Of a DNA stretch of 42,662 nt, positions 24,992-33,662 are shown piece by piece. The notes under the pieces are model-generated. The model was not told the DNA's origin and searched no databases. It worked only from the letters and a program-made list of their open reading frames with translations. The translations under genes and the position numbers were made by a program. Location of the stretch: positions 1 to 42,662 of the forward strand of contig DASZWQ010000100.1 of NCBI GenBank assembly GCA_035546535.1. The letters run 5' to 3'. The stretch is from Pirellulales bacterium (GTDB lineage: Bacteria; Planctomycetota; Planctomycetia; Pirellulales; JACPPG01). How positions within the stretch are numbered: the first letter of the stretch is position 1; every line of letters starts with the position of its first letter.

Positions 24992-27928
24992 TTAGGTGGC
25001 GTCGGATATTTCTGAATGAAAATCGAGCGGCTCATCGCCGGCGGCCGACCAAGGCTCGGTCTCGGCCCAGTTCATCCCCGTCTTAACATCGACGACCAGT
25101 GGCACGCACAATTTCATCACGCTGGACATTTCTTGGCGCACTAGCTCCGCCAGCGGCTCCAACTCGGCGGGCGGCGCCTCGAACAACAGCTCATCGTGAA
25201 TTTGTAATAGAAGCTGCGCCGACAGATCGCCCTCGCGCAGCCGGCGATCGACCGCCAGCATGGCCAGCTTGATCAAGTCGGCCGCCGATCCTTGGATTAC
25301 GGTATTGATGGCTGTCCGCTCAGGCAGGTTCCGCTGCCGAGGGGCATTGGGCCGGACGCCGCGAATGGCTCTTTTGCGCCCCAGGATCGTCTTAACATAG
25401 CCATTGGCCCGACATCCTTCCAGTATTTCTGCGAGAAATCGGTCCACGCCCGGGTAACGCTCGAAGTACGCAGCGATGAAATGTGCCGCTTCGTCCTGTT
25501 CGATGTCGAGGCTGTTGGCCAATCCGAACGCGCTTTGACCATACAGCACGCCAAAATTGACGGCCTTGGCGCGGCGCCGCATTTCAGAAGTGACGTCATC
25601 AAAGGGGACACCGAACACTTGGGCCGCGACTTGCGTGTGAATGTCATCACCACGCTCAAACGCGGCACACAGCGTTTCATCCCGGGAGAAATGTGCCAGC
25701 ACCCGCAGCTCGATCTGCGAATAGTCGGCTGATAATAATCGCCAGTCCGCCGGCCCGGGCAGGAACGCCGAACGGATATCGCGTCCCTCGCGGGTCCGAA
25801 TGGGAATGTTTTGCAGGTTTGGATCGCTGGAACCCAGACGGCCCGTCGCCGCGACAGCTTGCTGAAACGTCGTATGCACGCGCCCGGTGCGCGGATTCAC
25901 CAAGCCCGGCAGCGCGTCGACGTACGTGTTCTTCAATTTCGAATACTGGCGAAATTCGATGATCTTTGCCGGCAGCGGATGCTGCGCGGCAAGCTCGACG
26001 AGCACGCTGGCATCGGTGCTGGGCCCCGATTTCGTACGCCGCAGCGCCGGCAGCTTCTGCTCGGTAAACAGCACCTGCTGCAATTGCTTGGGCGAGGCGA
26101 CGTTGAACTCGTGGCCGGCCAGGGCGTAAATCTCTTTCTCGGCCGCCGCGACCTTCTTGCCGAAATCGGCGCTCAGCGCCGCCAGCCGCGCCGCATCAAC
26201 GCGAATGCCGGTGCGCTCCATCCGAGCGAGCACGGCGGCCAGCGGTATTTCCAGATCCACCAGTAGCCGTTCCAATTCCTCTTCTTGCAATCGCTTCGTA
26301 AGGAGCGGAGCCAGCCGCAGCGTCACGTCGACTTCCTCGCCGGCCGTTTGCGTGGCCAAAAGCGCTACGGCCGCCGGATCATTCTCACTTGCGGCTTGCG
26401 GCGCGGACATGCTGTGTTCCAGGTAGCGCTGCGCAAGCTCATTCAACGTGTGATTGCGTTCCCCCGCGTCGAGCAGGTAGCTGGCAAGCATCGTGTCGAA
26501 AACAAAGCCGCTCGAATTGATCCCGCCGCCGGCGAGCAGCAGCATGTCGTGCTTGGCATCACGCGAGATTTTTTCGATGCGCTCGTCTTCCAGGATTGGC
26601 CGTAGCACCGCAAGCGTCGCGTCGCGATCCAGTTGGCCCGACGCGTCCTCTGCAGCAAGCGGCAGATACCAGGCTTCGCCCGCCGTCCATGCCACGGCCA
26701 GCCCGGTGATCTCGGCCTGCACCGCCATCGCGCTTTTGCCGTGAATGCGCACCGCGATGCGCGGTTGCGCTGCAAGCTGCGGGAGCCAGGACGCGAACTT
26801 CTCGGCGGTGTCGATCGCCCGGTAGTTCCCTTGCCAGATGCTCGGTACGTGCTGCACCTGCGCACGAAGCTGCTCGGCAAAGCGATGAAAACCGAACGCG
26901 CCGCACAGCGCTAGCGCCCTCTCAGGGTTTAGCGGCCGGCGCTCTGCGGCCGGCCAATCAATGGCGATCGGTGTCTTTGTATCGAGCCGCACCAACTGCC
27001 GGCTGAGAAGGGCCTGTTCACGGCCGGCAATGACGTTCTCGCGCCGTTTGGTTCCGGCGATTTCGCCGGCGTGCTCGAAGATTCCTTCCAGCGAGTCGTA
27101 TTTGTTCAACAGCTCGCGGGCGATCTTCGGTCCGATCAGAGGGATGCCCGGCACGTTATCGACCGAATCGCCGACGATCGCCTGATAGTCGACAACCTGG
27201 TCCGGCCGTATGCCCCAGTCGGCCGCGAGCGCCCCGGCGTCGTACATCAAGTCCTTGCGAACGTTGTATACCACGACGCGATCGGTAATCAGTTGCCGGC
27301 AATCCTTATCGCCGGTCACCAGGTAGCATTCGCCGCCGGCATCATGGGTCAGTTGGGCGAGCGTCGCCAGCACGTCGTCGGCCTCATAGCCTGCCAACTC
27401 CAGGATCGGAATGTCCAAGGCTGCAATCATGCGCCGCAGCGCCGGGAATTGTGGCCGCAGCTCGCCGGGCATCTCGCTGCGCTGCGATTTGTAACCGTCA
27501 TACAAATCGTGGCGGAACGTCGGGCCCGACATGTCGAACGCGCAGAACAGGTAATCCGGCTTTTTCTTCTCCAGCAGGAACAGCAGATCGCGCGTAAACC
27601 CGAAGACGGCGTTCACTGGCTCGCCACGTGGGCTGGTCATCTCGGGAATGGCGTGGAAGACCTGGAAGATCAGCGAATTGGCGTCGATCGCATACACCGT
27701 CTTGCCAGTCAGATCAGGCGGCGGCGTCGGGCCATCCGGCGAAAGCAGGTTGCGCGGTTCGACCTCGGCGATGTCATCGGCTGCGTTTGTGCCATTCGGC
27801 CCGAGCTTCTCTTCGGCGCCTTCCGTTTCCACCGAGCGTGCGGCTTTCGCCGGTGCAGCTTTTTTCGCCGGTGCATCGTCCTCACGATCGAAAAGCGAAG
27901 CCTGGCGTGGCGAGCGCGATTTGGCCAT
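24992..27928 (-). CDS. polA: DNA polymerase I, probably without proofreading
   Basis: A 978-residue Pol I. A low-complexity lead (1-75) is followed by the 5' nuclease domain (about 76-365, with YAIDANSLIF and CYLVTGDKDCRQL), a 3'-5' exonuclease-like domain (about 375-560) and the polymerase domain (about 560-978). Polymerase motifs are intact: A with Asp735 in DYSQIELR, B at RRRAKAVNFGVLYG (784-797), C at His911-Asp912-Glu913. The ExoI motif DxE is absent: the aligned stretch reads AVRIHGK (392-398), although RDAKHD and FDTMLASYLLD remain. Proofreading is probably lost, as in Taq-type enzymes. The start is at MAKSRSPRQA (27928); the frame runs further upstream into the repeat at 28093. Confidence 0.94.
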   Translation of the reverse strand: MAKSRSPRQASLFDREDDAPAKKAAPAKAARSVETEGAEEKLGPNGTNAADDIAEVEPRNLLSPDGPTPPPDLTGKTVYAIDANSLIFQVFHAIPEMTSPRGEPVNAVFGFTRDLLFLLEKKKPDYLFCAFDMSGPTFRHDLYDGYKSQRSEMPGELRPQFPALRRMIAALDIPILELAGYEADDVLATLAQLTHDAGGECYLVTGDKDCRQLITDRVVVYNVRKDLMYDAGALAADWGIRPDQVVDYQAIVGDSVDNVPGIPLIGPKIARELLNKYDSLEGIFEHAGEIAGTKRRENVIAGREQALLSRQLVRLDTKTPIAIDWPAAERRPLNPERALALCGAFGFHRFAEQLRAQVQHVPSIWQGNYRAIDTAEKFASWLPQLAAQPRIAVRIHGKSAMAVQAEITGLAVAWTAGEAWYLPLAAEDASGQLDRDATLAVLRPILEDERIEKISRDAKHDMLLLAGGGINSSGFVFDTMLASYLLDAGERNHTLNELAQRYLEHSMSAPQAASENDPAAVALLATQTAGEEVDVTLRLAPLLTKRLQEEELERLLVDLEIPLAAVLARMERTGIRVDAARLAALSADFGKKVAAAEKEIYALAGHEFNVASPKQLQQVLFTEQKLPALRRTKSGPSTDASVLVELAAQHPLPAKIIEFRQYSKLKNTYVDALPGLVNPRTGRVHTTFQQAVAATGRLGSSDPNLQNIPIRTREGRDIRSAFLPGPADWRLLSADYSQIELRVLAHFSRDETLCAAFERGDDIHTQVAAQVFGVPFDDVTSEMRRRAKAVNFGVLYGQSAFGLANSLDIEQDEAAHFIAAYFERYPGVDRFLAEILEGCRANGYVKTILGRKRAIRGVRPNAPRQRNLPERTAINTVIQGSAADLIKLAMLAVDRRLREGDLSAQLLLQIHDELLFEAPPAELEPLAELVRQEMSSVMKLCVPLVVDVKTGMNWAETEPWSAAGDEPLDFHSEISDAT

Positions 27929-28092
27929 GACGAAAATCGGTAGGAAAGGAGCGAGAACGCGACGAGAGGAAACCCGACAAACGACGGGCTTACACGTATC
28001 GTATGCCTTATCGCGCCGGTCGCCAACCCTGGCTCGAAGCCGAGCGGAAGCTCGCTCTGAAAGCGGCGTCAGATTGCGGCTGCCCAGAATAT

Positions 28093-28186
28093 CTTGCCAC
28101 AGAGCACTCAGAGGACACCGAGACAAGAGCACGACGGGCACTCTCAGTTGCTTCTCTGTGATCTCTGAGCTCTCTGTGGCGAGATT
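28093..28186. repeat. CCACAGAG-family inverted-repeat element
   Basis: The left arm (about 28093-28125, GCCACAGAG then ACTCAGAGGACAC) and right arm (about 28150-28186, whose complement reads GCCACAGAGAGCTCAGAGA) form an imperfect inverted repeat of about 33 bases. The element lies between the stop of bioA and the start of polA and probably carries structure in the polA leader. It resembles widely dispersed short bacterial palindromes. Confidence 0.6.
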
Positions 28187-28227
28187 CTCTTCGCAGGAAG
28201 AATCAGAGATGACCGAAAGTGACGCGA

Positions 28228-29691
28228 TCAGCGCGGCTGCGTGGCGCGCTCAATGCCATATTCCACGGCATCGGAGATTTGATCGAGCTCAGCAGGCGAA
28301 ATGGCCAGTGGCGGCATGATTACAATCACATCGCCCAGCGGCCGCAATAGGACTCCTTTCTCGCGGGCATGCCGGCACACTTCGCGGCCGCGCTGCTCGT
28401 TCCACGGAAAGGGCTCGGCTGTGTCACGATTGCGAACCAGCTCAATGCCGGCGAGCAGGCCACGCTGCCGCACGTCGCCCACGTGGCGGTGCCCGGCGAT
28501 GCGCTCGAGACGCTGGGAAAGCTGCTCACTCCTCTTTGTCACGACAGCCAACACTTGCTCGTCCTCAAACACTTCGAGCGATGCCAACGCCGCAGCCGCC
28601 GCGAGCGGGTTGCCGCTGAATGTGTGACCGTGAAAGAATTGCCGACCGGCGTCAGCGGGTCCGAGAAATGCGTTCCACACGTCACTTGTCGCCATGGTTG
28701 CCGCCATCGGCAGGTAACCGCCAGTCAGCCCTTTGCCGAGGCAGAGAAAATCGGGTGCAACGTCTTCATGCTCACAAGCAAACAGCCGCCCGGTGCGCCC
28801 GAAGCCGACGGCGACTTCGTCGGCAATCAGCAAGACATCGTAGCGGCGCGTTAGCTCACGCAGCCCGTGCAAGTAGCCTGGCGGATGGACGAGCATGCCG
28901 GCCGCGGCCTGCACCAATGGCTCGACCACCAGCGCCGCGATTTCCTGGTGCCGCTCGGCTAACAATTGTTCGACGGGCTGCAAATAGTGGGCGGCGAGCT
29001 GTTCGGGCGGCAGCTTCACCGACGTGCGGTAAGTCACCGGCGCCGGCACGCGCAGGCAATCGAACAACAGCGGCCGGAACATCGCGTGAAATCGCGCCAC
29101 GCCCCCGACGCTGACGCTTCCCAGCGTGTCGCCGTGATAAGCGTCTGAGAGTGCCGCGTACTTCGTCTTCGCCGGTCGTGGGTCCTGGCGCTGCTGCCAG
29201 TATTGAAAGGCCATCTTCAGCGCGACCTCGACGCTCGACGAGCCGTCGCTCGCGAAAAAAACATGGTTCAGCCCAGCCGGTGCCAGCTCGACCAGCCGGC
29301 GTGCCAGCCGCACGGTCGTCGAATTCGAAGCGCCCAACAGCGTGGTGTGCGCCACCTTGTCTAGCTGCTCACGGATAGCGGCGTTGATGCGCGGATGATT
29401 ATGCCCATGGACGTTGCACCACAGACTGCTGACGCCATCGAGGTAGGTCCGCCCGGCGCTGTCGTAAAGGGTGCAGCCGTCCGCGCGCTCGATCAGCAGC
29501 GGCTCGTACTCGGCCATCTGCGTGAAGGCGTGCCAGACGTGCTCGCGATCCCAGGCGGCGAGCATCTCGGGCGGCGGCGCGTCACGATCGGATGCGTCAC
29601 AACCGCGCGCGTGACCGTCTGGCACGTCGCGGTGGGCGTCCGCGCTTTCATGCGCATTCCCAGACGCGACTGGCGCGACCGGCTTTACCAT
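28228..29691 (-). CDS. bioA: Adenosylmethionine-8-amino-7-oxononanoate aminotransferase
   Basis: PLP enzyme of biotin synthesis that uses SAM as amino donor to make 7,8-diaminopelargonate. The 487-residue protein has the BioA hallmark HVWHAFTQM (51-59), NVHGHNHPRINAAI, the PLP phosphate region FFASDGSSSVEVALKM, DEVAVGFGRTG and the Schiff-base Lys320 in CLGKGLTGGYLP. The first 40 residues are a low-complexity Ala/Asp/His lead, so a start at Met43 (29565) is possible. The ATG at 29691 overlaps the stop of the SAM hydrolase gene by seven bases (ATGGTAA), suggesting coupled translation. No bioB, bioD or bioF lies in the window. Confidence 0.92.
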   Translation of the reverse strand: MVKPVAPVASGNAHESADAHRDVPDGHARGCDASDRDAPPPEMLAAWDREHVWHAFTQMAEYEPLLIERADGCTLYDSAGRTYLDGVSSLWCNVHGHNHPRINAAIREQLDKVAHTTLLGASNSTTVRLARRLVELAPAGLNHVFFASDGSSSVEVALKMAFQYWQQRQDPRPAKTKYAALSDAYHGDTLGSVSVGGVARFHAMFRPLLFDCLRVPAPVTYRTSVKLPPEQLAAHYLQPVEQLLAERHQEIAALVVEPLVQAAAGMLVHPPGYLHGLRELTRRYDVLLIADEVAVGFGRTGRLFACEHEDVAPDFLCLGKGLTGGYLPMAATMATSDVWNAFLGPADAGRQFFHGHTFSGNPLAAAAALASLEVFEDEQVLAVVTKRSEQLSQRLERIAGHRHVGDVRQRGLLAGIELVRNRDTAEPFPWNEQRGREVCRHAREKGVLLRPLGDVIVIMPPLAISPAELDQISDAVEYGIERATQPR

Positions 29692-30482
29692 TGAATCGTC
29701 ACCGGCGTACCGACGCTCACCCCCAGCATCAGCGCGGCGCTGTCGCCGACGATGGCTAGTTCCAGGAAGCCGCTCGAGCCAATGAGGGCCATGAGGGTCA
29801 TTTCGGGCTGATCGCTGTACGTGCGAAAGATGCCTTGCGTCTCGTGTTCGTCGCAATGGATTTGCGTGCGCTCGTCGGTCGGCGCGTCAGCGAGCATATC
29901 GCTCGTGATGTCGGTAATCAGGTTGCCGAACGAGTCGATCGACCGCACTCGTCCTTCGATCTTATTGGGCAAGATCCGCACCTCCGGTTCCGGGAGTTCG
30001 ACCAGGCGTTGCCGCGGCGCCCCCAATTCATTGGCGTCGAGCCCAAGGCTCAGCCTGGCGGCCACGGGCGCCATGATATCGCGTCCGTGAAACGTGGCGG
30101 ATACACGCTCTTGCCAGAAGCGGGGCTCGGTTAAGGCTCGTATTCTAGAGGGGCGCGTGCGGGCCGCCAAGCGAGCGAGCAACCCGTTGTCGGGGGCGAT
30201 GTAATGACGCCCGGCGATCTCGGCATAGACGATTTCCCGCGCGCTTCCCACGCCCGGATCGACGACGGCCACATGAATCGAACCGAGTGGAAAACTATCG
30301 GCCACTTCGACCAACGTCCAGGCGCCGGCCGCAATGTCCTGCGGCGGAATCGCATGGGTAACGTCGACGATCGCGGCCCGCGGGTTCAGCGCCAGGATCA
30401 CCCCCTTCATCTGGGCCACGTACGGACTGCCCACGCCGAAGTCGGTCAAGAGCGTGATGAGCGAACGTGATTCGTCGGGCAT
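29685..30482 (-). CDS. SAM hydroxide adenosyltransferase (DUF62 family)
   Basis: A 265-residue member of the SAM-dependent halogenase/hydrolase family that cleaves SAM with water to adenosine and methionine. The N-terminal LITLLTDFGVGSPYVAQMKG is the family signature. The Asp-Arg-His triad of the hydrolase branch is visible at Asp75, Arg82 (VVDPGVGSAR) and His132 (ATFHGRDIMAP), with spacing like the archaeal hydrolases. The C-terminal barrel ends VSVGTPVTIQW. Halogenation is not expected because the triad marks the hydrolase class. It overlaps bioA, a SAM-consuming enzyme, which is functionally suggestive. Confidence 0.9.
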   Translation of the reverse strand: MPDESRSLITLLTDFGVGSPYVAQMKGVILALNPRAAIVDVTHAIPPQDIAAGAWTLVEVADSFPLGSIHVAVVDPGVGSAREIVYAEIAGRHYIAPDNGLLARLAARTRPSRIRALTEPRFWQERVSATFHGRDIMAPVAARLSLGLDANELGAPRQRLVELPEPEVRILPNKIEGRVRSIDSFGNLITDITSDMLADAPTDERTQIHCDEHETQGIFRTYSDQPEMTLMALIGSSGFLELAIVGDSAALMLGVSVGTPVTIQW

Positions 30483-30581
30483 AGGTGAGTCCAGCTTCGT
30501 CGGAATTGAAGCCGGTCCGTCGCCGGCATTCGCGCTCCGCTTACCAGGAAGATTGTACTCAGGAGCGGGTTGCGGCTTCGC

Positions 30582-31361
30582 CTACCAACTCGTCGCTTCC
30601 AAATCGATGGGCTGATACCGCCATTCCAGAGGGGAGGGCGCTGCCATCGGCGAGAATTCGAAATGAAGCACCCGGCGGTGCCCGATCGCTGTTGCCGCGT
30701 TCGACGAATGCAGGATGAGCGGCCGCAGCACAAGCGCGTCCCCCGCGCTAGCGCCGCAGATTACGGGCGATACGTCGCGGGTAAGCTCGCTGACTTGAGC
30801 TTCGGCAAGTCGGCCGAACCGATGCGATCCTGGTATCACCCGCAGGGCGCCATGTTCAGCCTGACATGGATCGAGGTGAATCCGCAGGGTGACCATGTGC
30901 TGCATGACTTCGAAGGGCGGCTGGGCGTGATGTATGCCAGCCTTAAGTGACCAGGCGGTCCAGTCCGCAACATCGGCGCGCGATTTGACAGCCACCGACA
31001 AATCCTGGTGCCACGAAACGTGCCAGTTCGCCGAGGCGGTCTTGTCGAACAATATGGCCCTTGTCAGATAAGGTCGAGAGCCGACGGCCGATCGCAGTAC
31101 GACGCGCACGCGCGGCACGCGGAAAATTGCGTCAAGGCCTGGCACCACCTCGAGAAGGTTCCTGACCGCGTACACCTCGCTACGGCGCCGAACGGCTGCG
31201 CTTTGCCATGATTCCGTCGCGGATTCTATAGTCGAGATCAGCCGTGATACTTCATCCGCTGTAAGGCAGCCCTTGACGATCGCATAACCGGGTTCTTCCA
31301 GACCGCGCACAATCGATCTCGAGATCGATCGACGCTCGCCGGGTTCATTAGGCGTCGTCAT
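30582..31361 (-). CDS. Phytanoyl-CoA dioxygenase (PhyH) family protein
   Basis: A 259-residue non-haem Fe(II)/2-oxoglutarate dioxygenase. The iron triad is recognisable: His118 and Asp120 in WHVSWHQDLSV and His218 in RPLILHSSNAA, with arginines at 229-230 in GHRRVLHFEF to hold 2-oxoglutarate. EHGALRVIPGSHRFG is a typical PhyH block. The start ATG (31361) overlaps the stop of the racemase-like gene as ATGA, so the two are coupled. The family hydroxylates varied small molecules; the substrate here may be an amino acid or a product related to the upstream PLP enzyme, but that is inference. Confidence 0.88.
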   Translation of the reverse strand: MTTPNEPGERRSISRSIVRGLEEPGYAIVKGCLTADEVSRLISTIESATESWQSAAVRRRSEVYAVRNLLEVVPGLDAIFRVPRVRVVLRSAVGSRPYLTRAILFDKTASANWHVSWHQDLSVAVKSRADVADWTAWSLKAGIHHAQPPFEVMQHMVTLRIHLDPCQAEHGALRVIPGSHRFGRLAEAQVSELTRDVSPVICGASAGDALVLRPLILHSSNAATAIGHRRVLHFEFSPMAAPSPLEWRYQPIDLEATSW

Positions 31362-32317
31362 TGGCCCCACGCAAGCGCGTCCAAATCGACATTGCCGCCA
31401 CTGAGGATGATGCCCACGCGCCGGCCGGCGAAACGTTCTGCATTTTCCAGCAGCACCGCGACGGGCACAGCGGCTGAAGGTTCGATGATGATCTTCATCC
31501 GTTCCCAAACGTGCCGCATGGCGCGCATCGTGGTCGCATCGTCGACGGTTATGATCTCGTCGACCAGCCGCCGAATGACGTCGAACGTCAACTCGCCGAG
31601 CGACGTGCGCAATCCGTCGGCCACGGTCTGCGGATGATCGCTCGGCATGATCCGGCCCACGGCGAGCGAGCGCTTCGCATCGTCCGCTCCGGCGGGCTCC
31701 GCCCCGATCACCTGAACGCCGGGTAACAGGGCCTTGGCCGCGATCGCCGTGCCGCTCAAGAGTCCTCCGCCGCCAACCGGCGCGATGATCACGTCCAGGT
31801 CCGGAACGTCGGAGATCAATTCGAGCACTGCCGTTCCCTGCCCGGCGATGATGCGCGGATCGTTGTAAGGATGAATGAACACGCCGCCGGTTCGTCGCAC
31901 GACGTCGTCGGCCGTTTGCTCGCGTGCCTGTACGGTGGGCTCACACTCGACGATCGTCGCTCCATAGCCGGCCACGGCCGCCCGCTTCACGGCCGGAGCG
32001 TTCCGCGGCATGACGATCGTGGCCGGAATGCCGCGCATCCGAGCGGCCAGGGCCAACGCCTGTGCATGGTTGCCCGAGGAATGCGTCACCACGCCACGGT
32101 GGGCTTCGTCATTCGAGAGCGATAACACGGCATTCGAGGCGCCGCGGAACTTGAAGGCCCCCACCTTCTGAAAGTTCTCGCACTTGAACGCAACGGTGGC
32201 GCCGGTCGCGTCGTCGAAGAATTGCGACCGTAAGACGGGCGTGCGATGAACGACACCGGCGATCCGTGCGGCCGCCTGCCGGACCGCGGTGATATCGAGG
32301 GCCGCCGCGTTTGCCAT
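31358..32317 (-). CDS. Fold-type II PLP enzyme, serine racemase/threonine dehydratase-like
   Basis: A 319-residue PLP enzyme without an ACT domain, so not the allosteric biosynthetic IlvA. Lys56 in VGAFKFRGA is the Schiff-base lysine; THSSGNHAQ (78-86) has Ser81 where serine racemases keep the second catalytic base; PVGGGGLLSG binds PLP phosphate; AEPAGADDA matches the divalent-metal site of eukaryotic serine racemase. The sequence reads closer to serine racemase or 3-hydroxyaspartate dehydratase than to threonine ammonia-lyase. It is 51 bases after the Rieske gene and overlaps the PhyH gene. Racemase, dehydratase or both remain possible. Confidence 0.88.
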   Translation of the reverse strand: MANAAALDITAVRQAAARIAGVVHRTPVLRSQFFDDATGATVAFKCENFQKVGAFKFRGASNAVLSLSNDEAHRGVVTHSSGNHAQALALAARMRGIPATIVMPRNAPAVKRAAVAGYGATIVECEPTVQAREQTADDVVRRTGGVFIHPYNDPRIIAGQGTAVLELISDVPDLDVIIAPVGGGGLLSGTAIAAKALLPGVQVIGAEPAGADDAKRSLAVGRIMPSDHPQTVADGLRTSLGELTFDVIRRLVDEIITVDDATTMRAMRHVWERMKIIIEPSAAVPVAVLLENAERFAGRRVGIILSGGNVDLDALAWGQ

Positions 32318-32368
32318 GATTAACCCGCCGCGAGCGTTTTTAGGTGCACACCCGACAGACGTTTCATG

Positions 32369-32680
32369 TCAGCCTGGCACGCGCACCTGAATCTCGTCAC
32401 CTACGACGCGCACATCGAACCGGTCGGTTTGGACTTTGGGATTGTCACACCACGCGCCGGTGCAGACGTTGAAACGCCAGGCATGCCAGGGGCACGTGAC
32501 CACTCCCTGGTGCACCTGGCCAGCTCCCAGCGACGCCCCCATGTGTGGGCATAAATCATCGATGGCGTGATAGCCTTCGCCGGTATTAAAGACCGCGACC
32601 AGCCGGCCGTTCACGGTGTACGTCTCGCCACGCCCCTCGGGAATCGCCCCCACCTTGGCAACGGTCACAAACTCGGACAT
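32369..32680 (-). CDS. Rieske [2Fe-2S] ferredoxin-like protein
   Basis: A 103-residue single-domain Rieske protein. The two cluster motifs are complete: Cys44-Pro-His46 in DDLCPHMGAS and Cys63-Pro-Trp-His66 in VVTCPWHAWRF. Size and sequence fit soluble Rieske ferredoxins or the small subunit type of assimilatory nitrite reductase (NirD-like), which pass electrons to oxygenases or reductases. It is the first gene of the leftward set ending with the PhyH dioxygenase. PhyH enzymes do not normally need a ferredoxin, so its partner may lie elsewhere. Confidence 0.92.
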   Translation of the reverse strand: MSEFVTVAKVGAIPEGRGETYTVNGRLVAVFNTGEGYHAIDDLCPHMGASLGAGQVHQGVVTCPWHAWRFNVCTGAWCDNPKVQTDRFDVRVVGDEIQVRVPG

Positions 32681-32816
32681 CAGGTAATCCAGACGAGTGA
32701 GAAGCGTAAGCCAGCGGCAATTCCCAACGGGCCGTAAGAAGTTTATTCTAGCGGTTCAGCGCCGAACAGGGGCGCGGTGCCGCGCCTCCCCTCCCGCCCT
32801 GAGAACACATCGAATC
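32681..32816. promoter_or_regulatory. Divergent promoter region of two compact gene sets
   Basis: This 136-base space separates the start of the Rieske gene (-) from the start of the aldolase gene (+). Promoters for both sets must lie here or nearby, but I could not pick out a clear -35/-10 pair or operator by eye. Confidence 0.4.
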
Positions 32817-33614
32817 ATGAAAACCAATATCGTCAAACGTAAGCTGCGCGAGGGAAAGCCTTCGTTCGGCACCTGGCTGTCGCTGGGAGATTTGTACGCC
32901 ACGCGCATCTTGGCGCGCATGGGTTTCGATTGGCTAACGCTCGATATCGAGCACTCGGCGATCGACTGGTCGCAAGCGGCGATGATCTTTGCCGCTATAG
33001 CCGACGCCGGTTGTGTACCGCTCGCACGCGTGCCGAAGGGAAATCACGACTACATCAAGCGCGTGCTGGACGGCGGCGCCTGGGGCATCGTAGTGCCGAT
33101 GGTCGATACGGTCGAGCAGGCGCAAATCGCGATCCGGGCCGCCAAGTATCCACCTTTCGGCAATCGCAGCCTTGGCGGTGGCATGCACAGCCTGAATTTC
33201 GACGCCACCTCGGCCGAGTATTTCGCCAAGGCGAACGACGAAATCCTGGTCGTGCTGCAAACCGAAAGCCCGACGGGCGTGGCCAACGCCGAAAAGATCT
33301 ACGCGCTACCGGGCGTCGACGCGATTTTCGTGGGTCCGGTCGACCTGCGGGCGCAAATGCGTGCGCCGGACGGCAAGGAAGCGACCGATCAGGAATTCGA
33401 AGCCATGCTGCAGCGCGTTGTCGATATCGGTAAGAAGACCGGCACGCCGACCGGCATGCACACGATGGAGACGGACGCGGCTCTCGCCCGCGCCAAGCAG
33501 GGCATGCAGTTCATCGCCGTCGGAAGCGAACTGCGGATGATGTCGCAGCGTGCGCAGGAAATCGTGCGTGTCGTGAATCCCGAGGCCGGCGAAAAGGTTC
33601 AGGCCCGCTACTAA
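32817..33614 (+). CDS. HpcH/HpaI-family aldolase
   Basis: A 265-residue class II, divalent-metal-dependent aldolase of the HpcH/HpaI/citrate lyase-beta family, which makes or splits 2-oxo acids using pyruvate. Active-site residues are visible: His46 in DIEHSAID, Arg71 in LARVPKG, Glu150 in [11 protein letters not shown] and Asp176 in [10 protein letters not shown] (metal ligands Glu/Asp). [16 protein letters not shown] is the family glycine/proline block. I start at ATG 32817 because upstream in-frame residues are arginine-rich and not conserved. The Tm-1-like gene follows 48 bases downstream. The aldehyde partner is unknown. Confidence 0.9.
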   Translation: MKTNIVKRKLREGKPSFGTWLSLGDLYATRILARMGFDWLTLDIEHSAIDWSQAAMIFAAIADAGCVPLARVPKGNHDYIKRVLDGGAWGIVVPMVDTVEQAQIAIRAAKYPPFGNRSLGGGMHSLNFDATSAEYFAKANDEILVVLQTESPTGVANAEKIYALPGVDAIFVGPVDLRAQMRAPDGKEATDQEFEAMLQRVVDIGKKTGTPTGMHTMETDAALARAKQGMQFIAVGSELRMMSQRAQEIVRVVNPEAGEKVQARY

Positions 33615-33662
33615 CTAACTCCGCAGATTTTCTAATAGGCAGCGACGCGGGGCCACGAACGC

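Noticed and set aside
29685..30482. SAM-dependent chlorinase or fluorinase
   Set aside because: The Asp-Arg-His triad characteristic of the hydrolase branch is present, so halide use is not expected.
31358..32317. Biosynthetic threonine deaminase IlvA
   Set aside because: The C-terminal regulatory ACT domain is absent and the metal site matches serine racemase.
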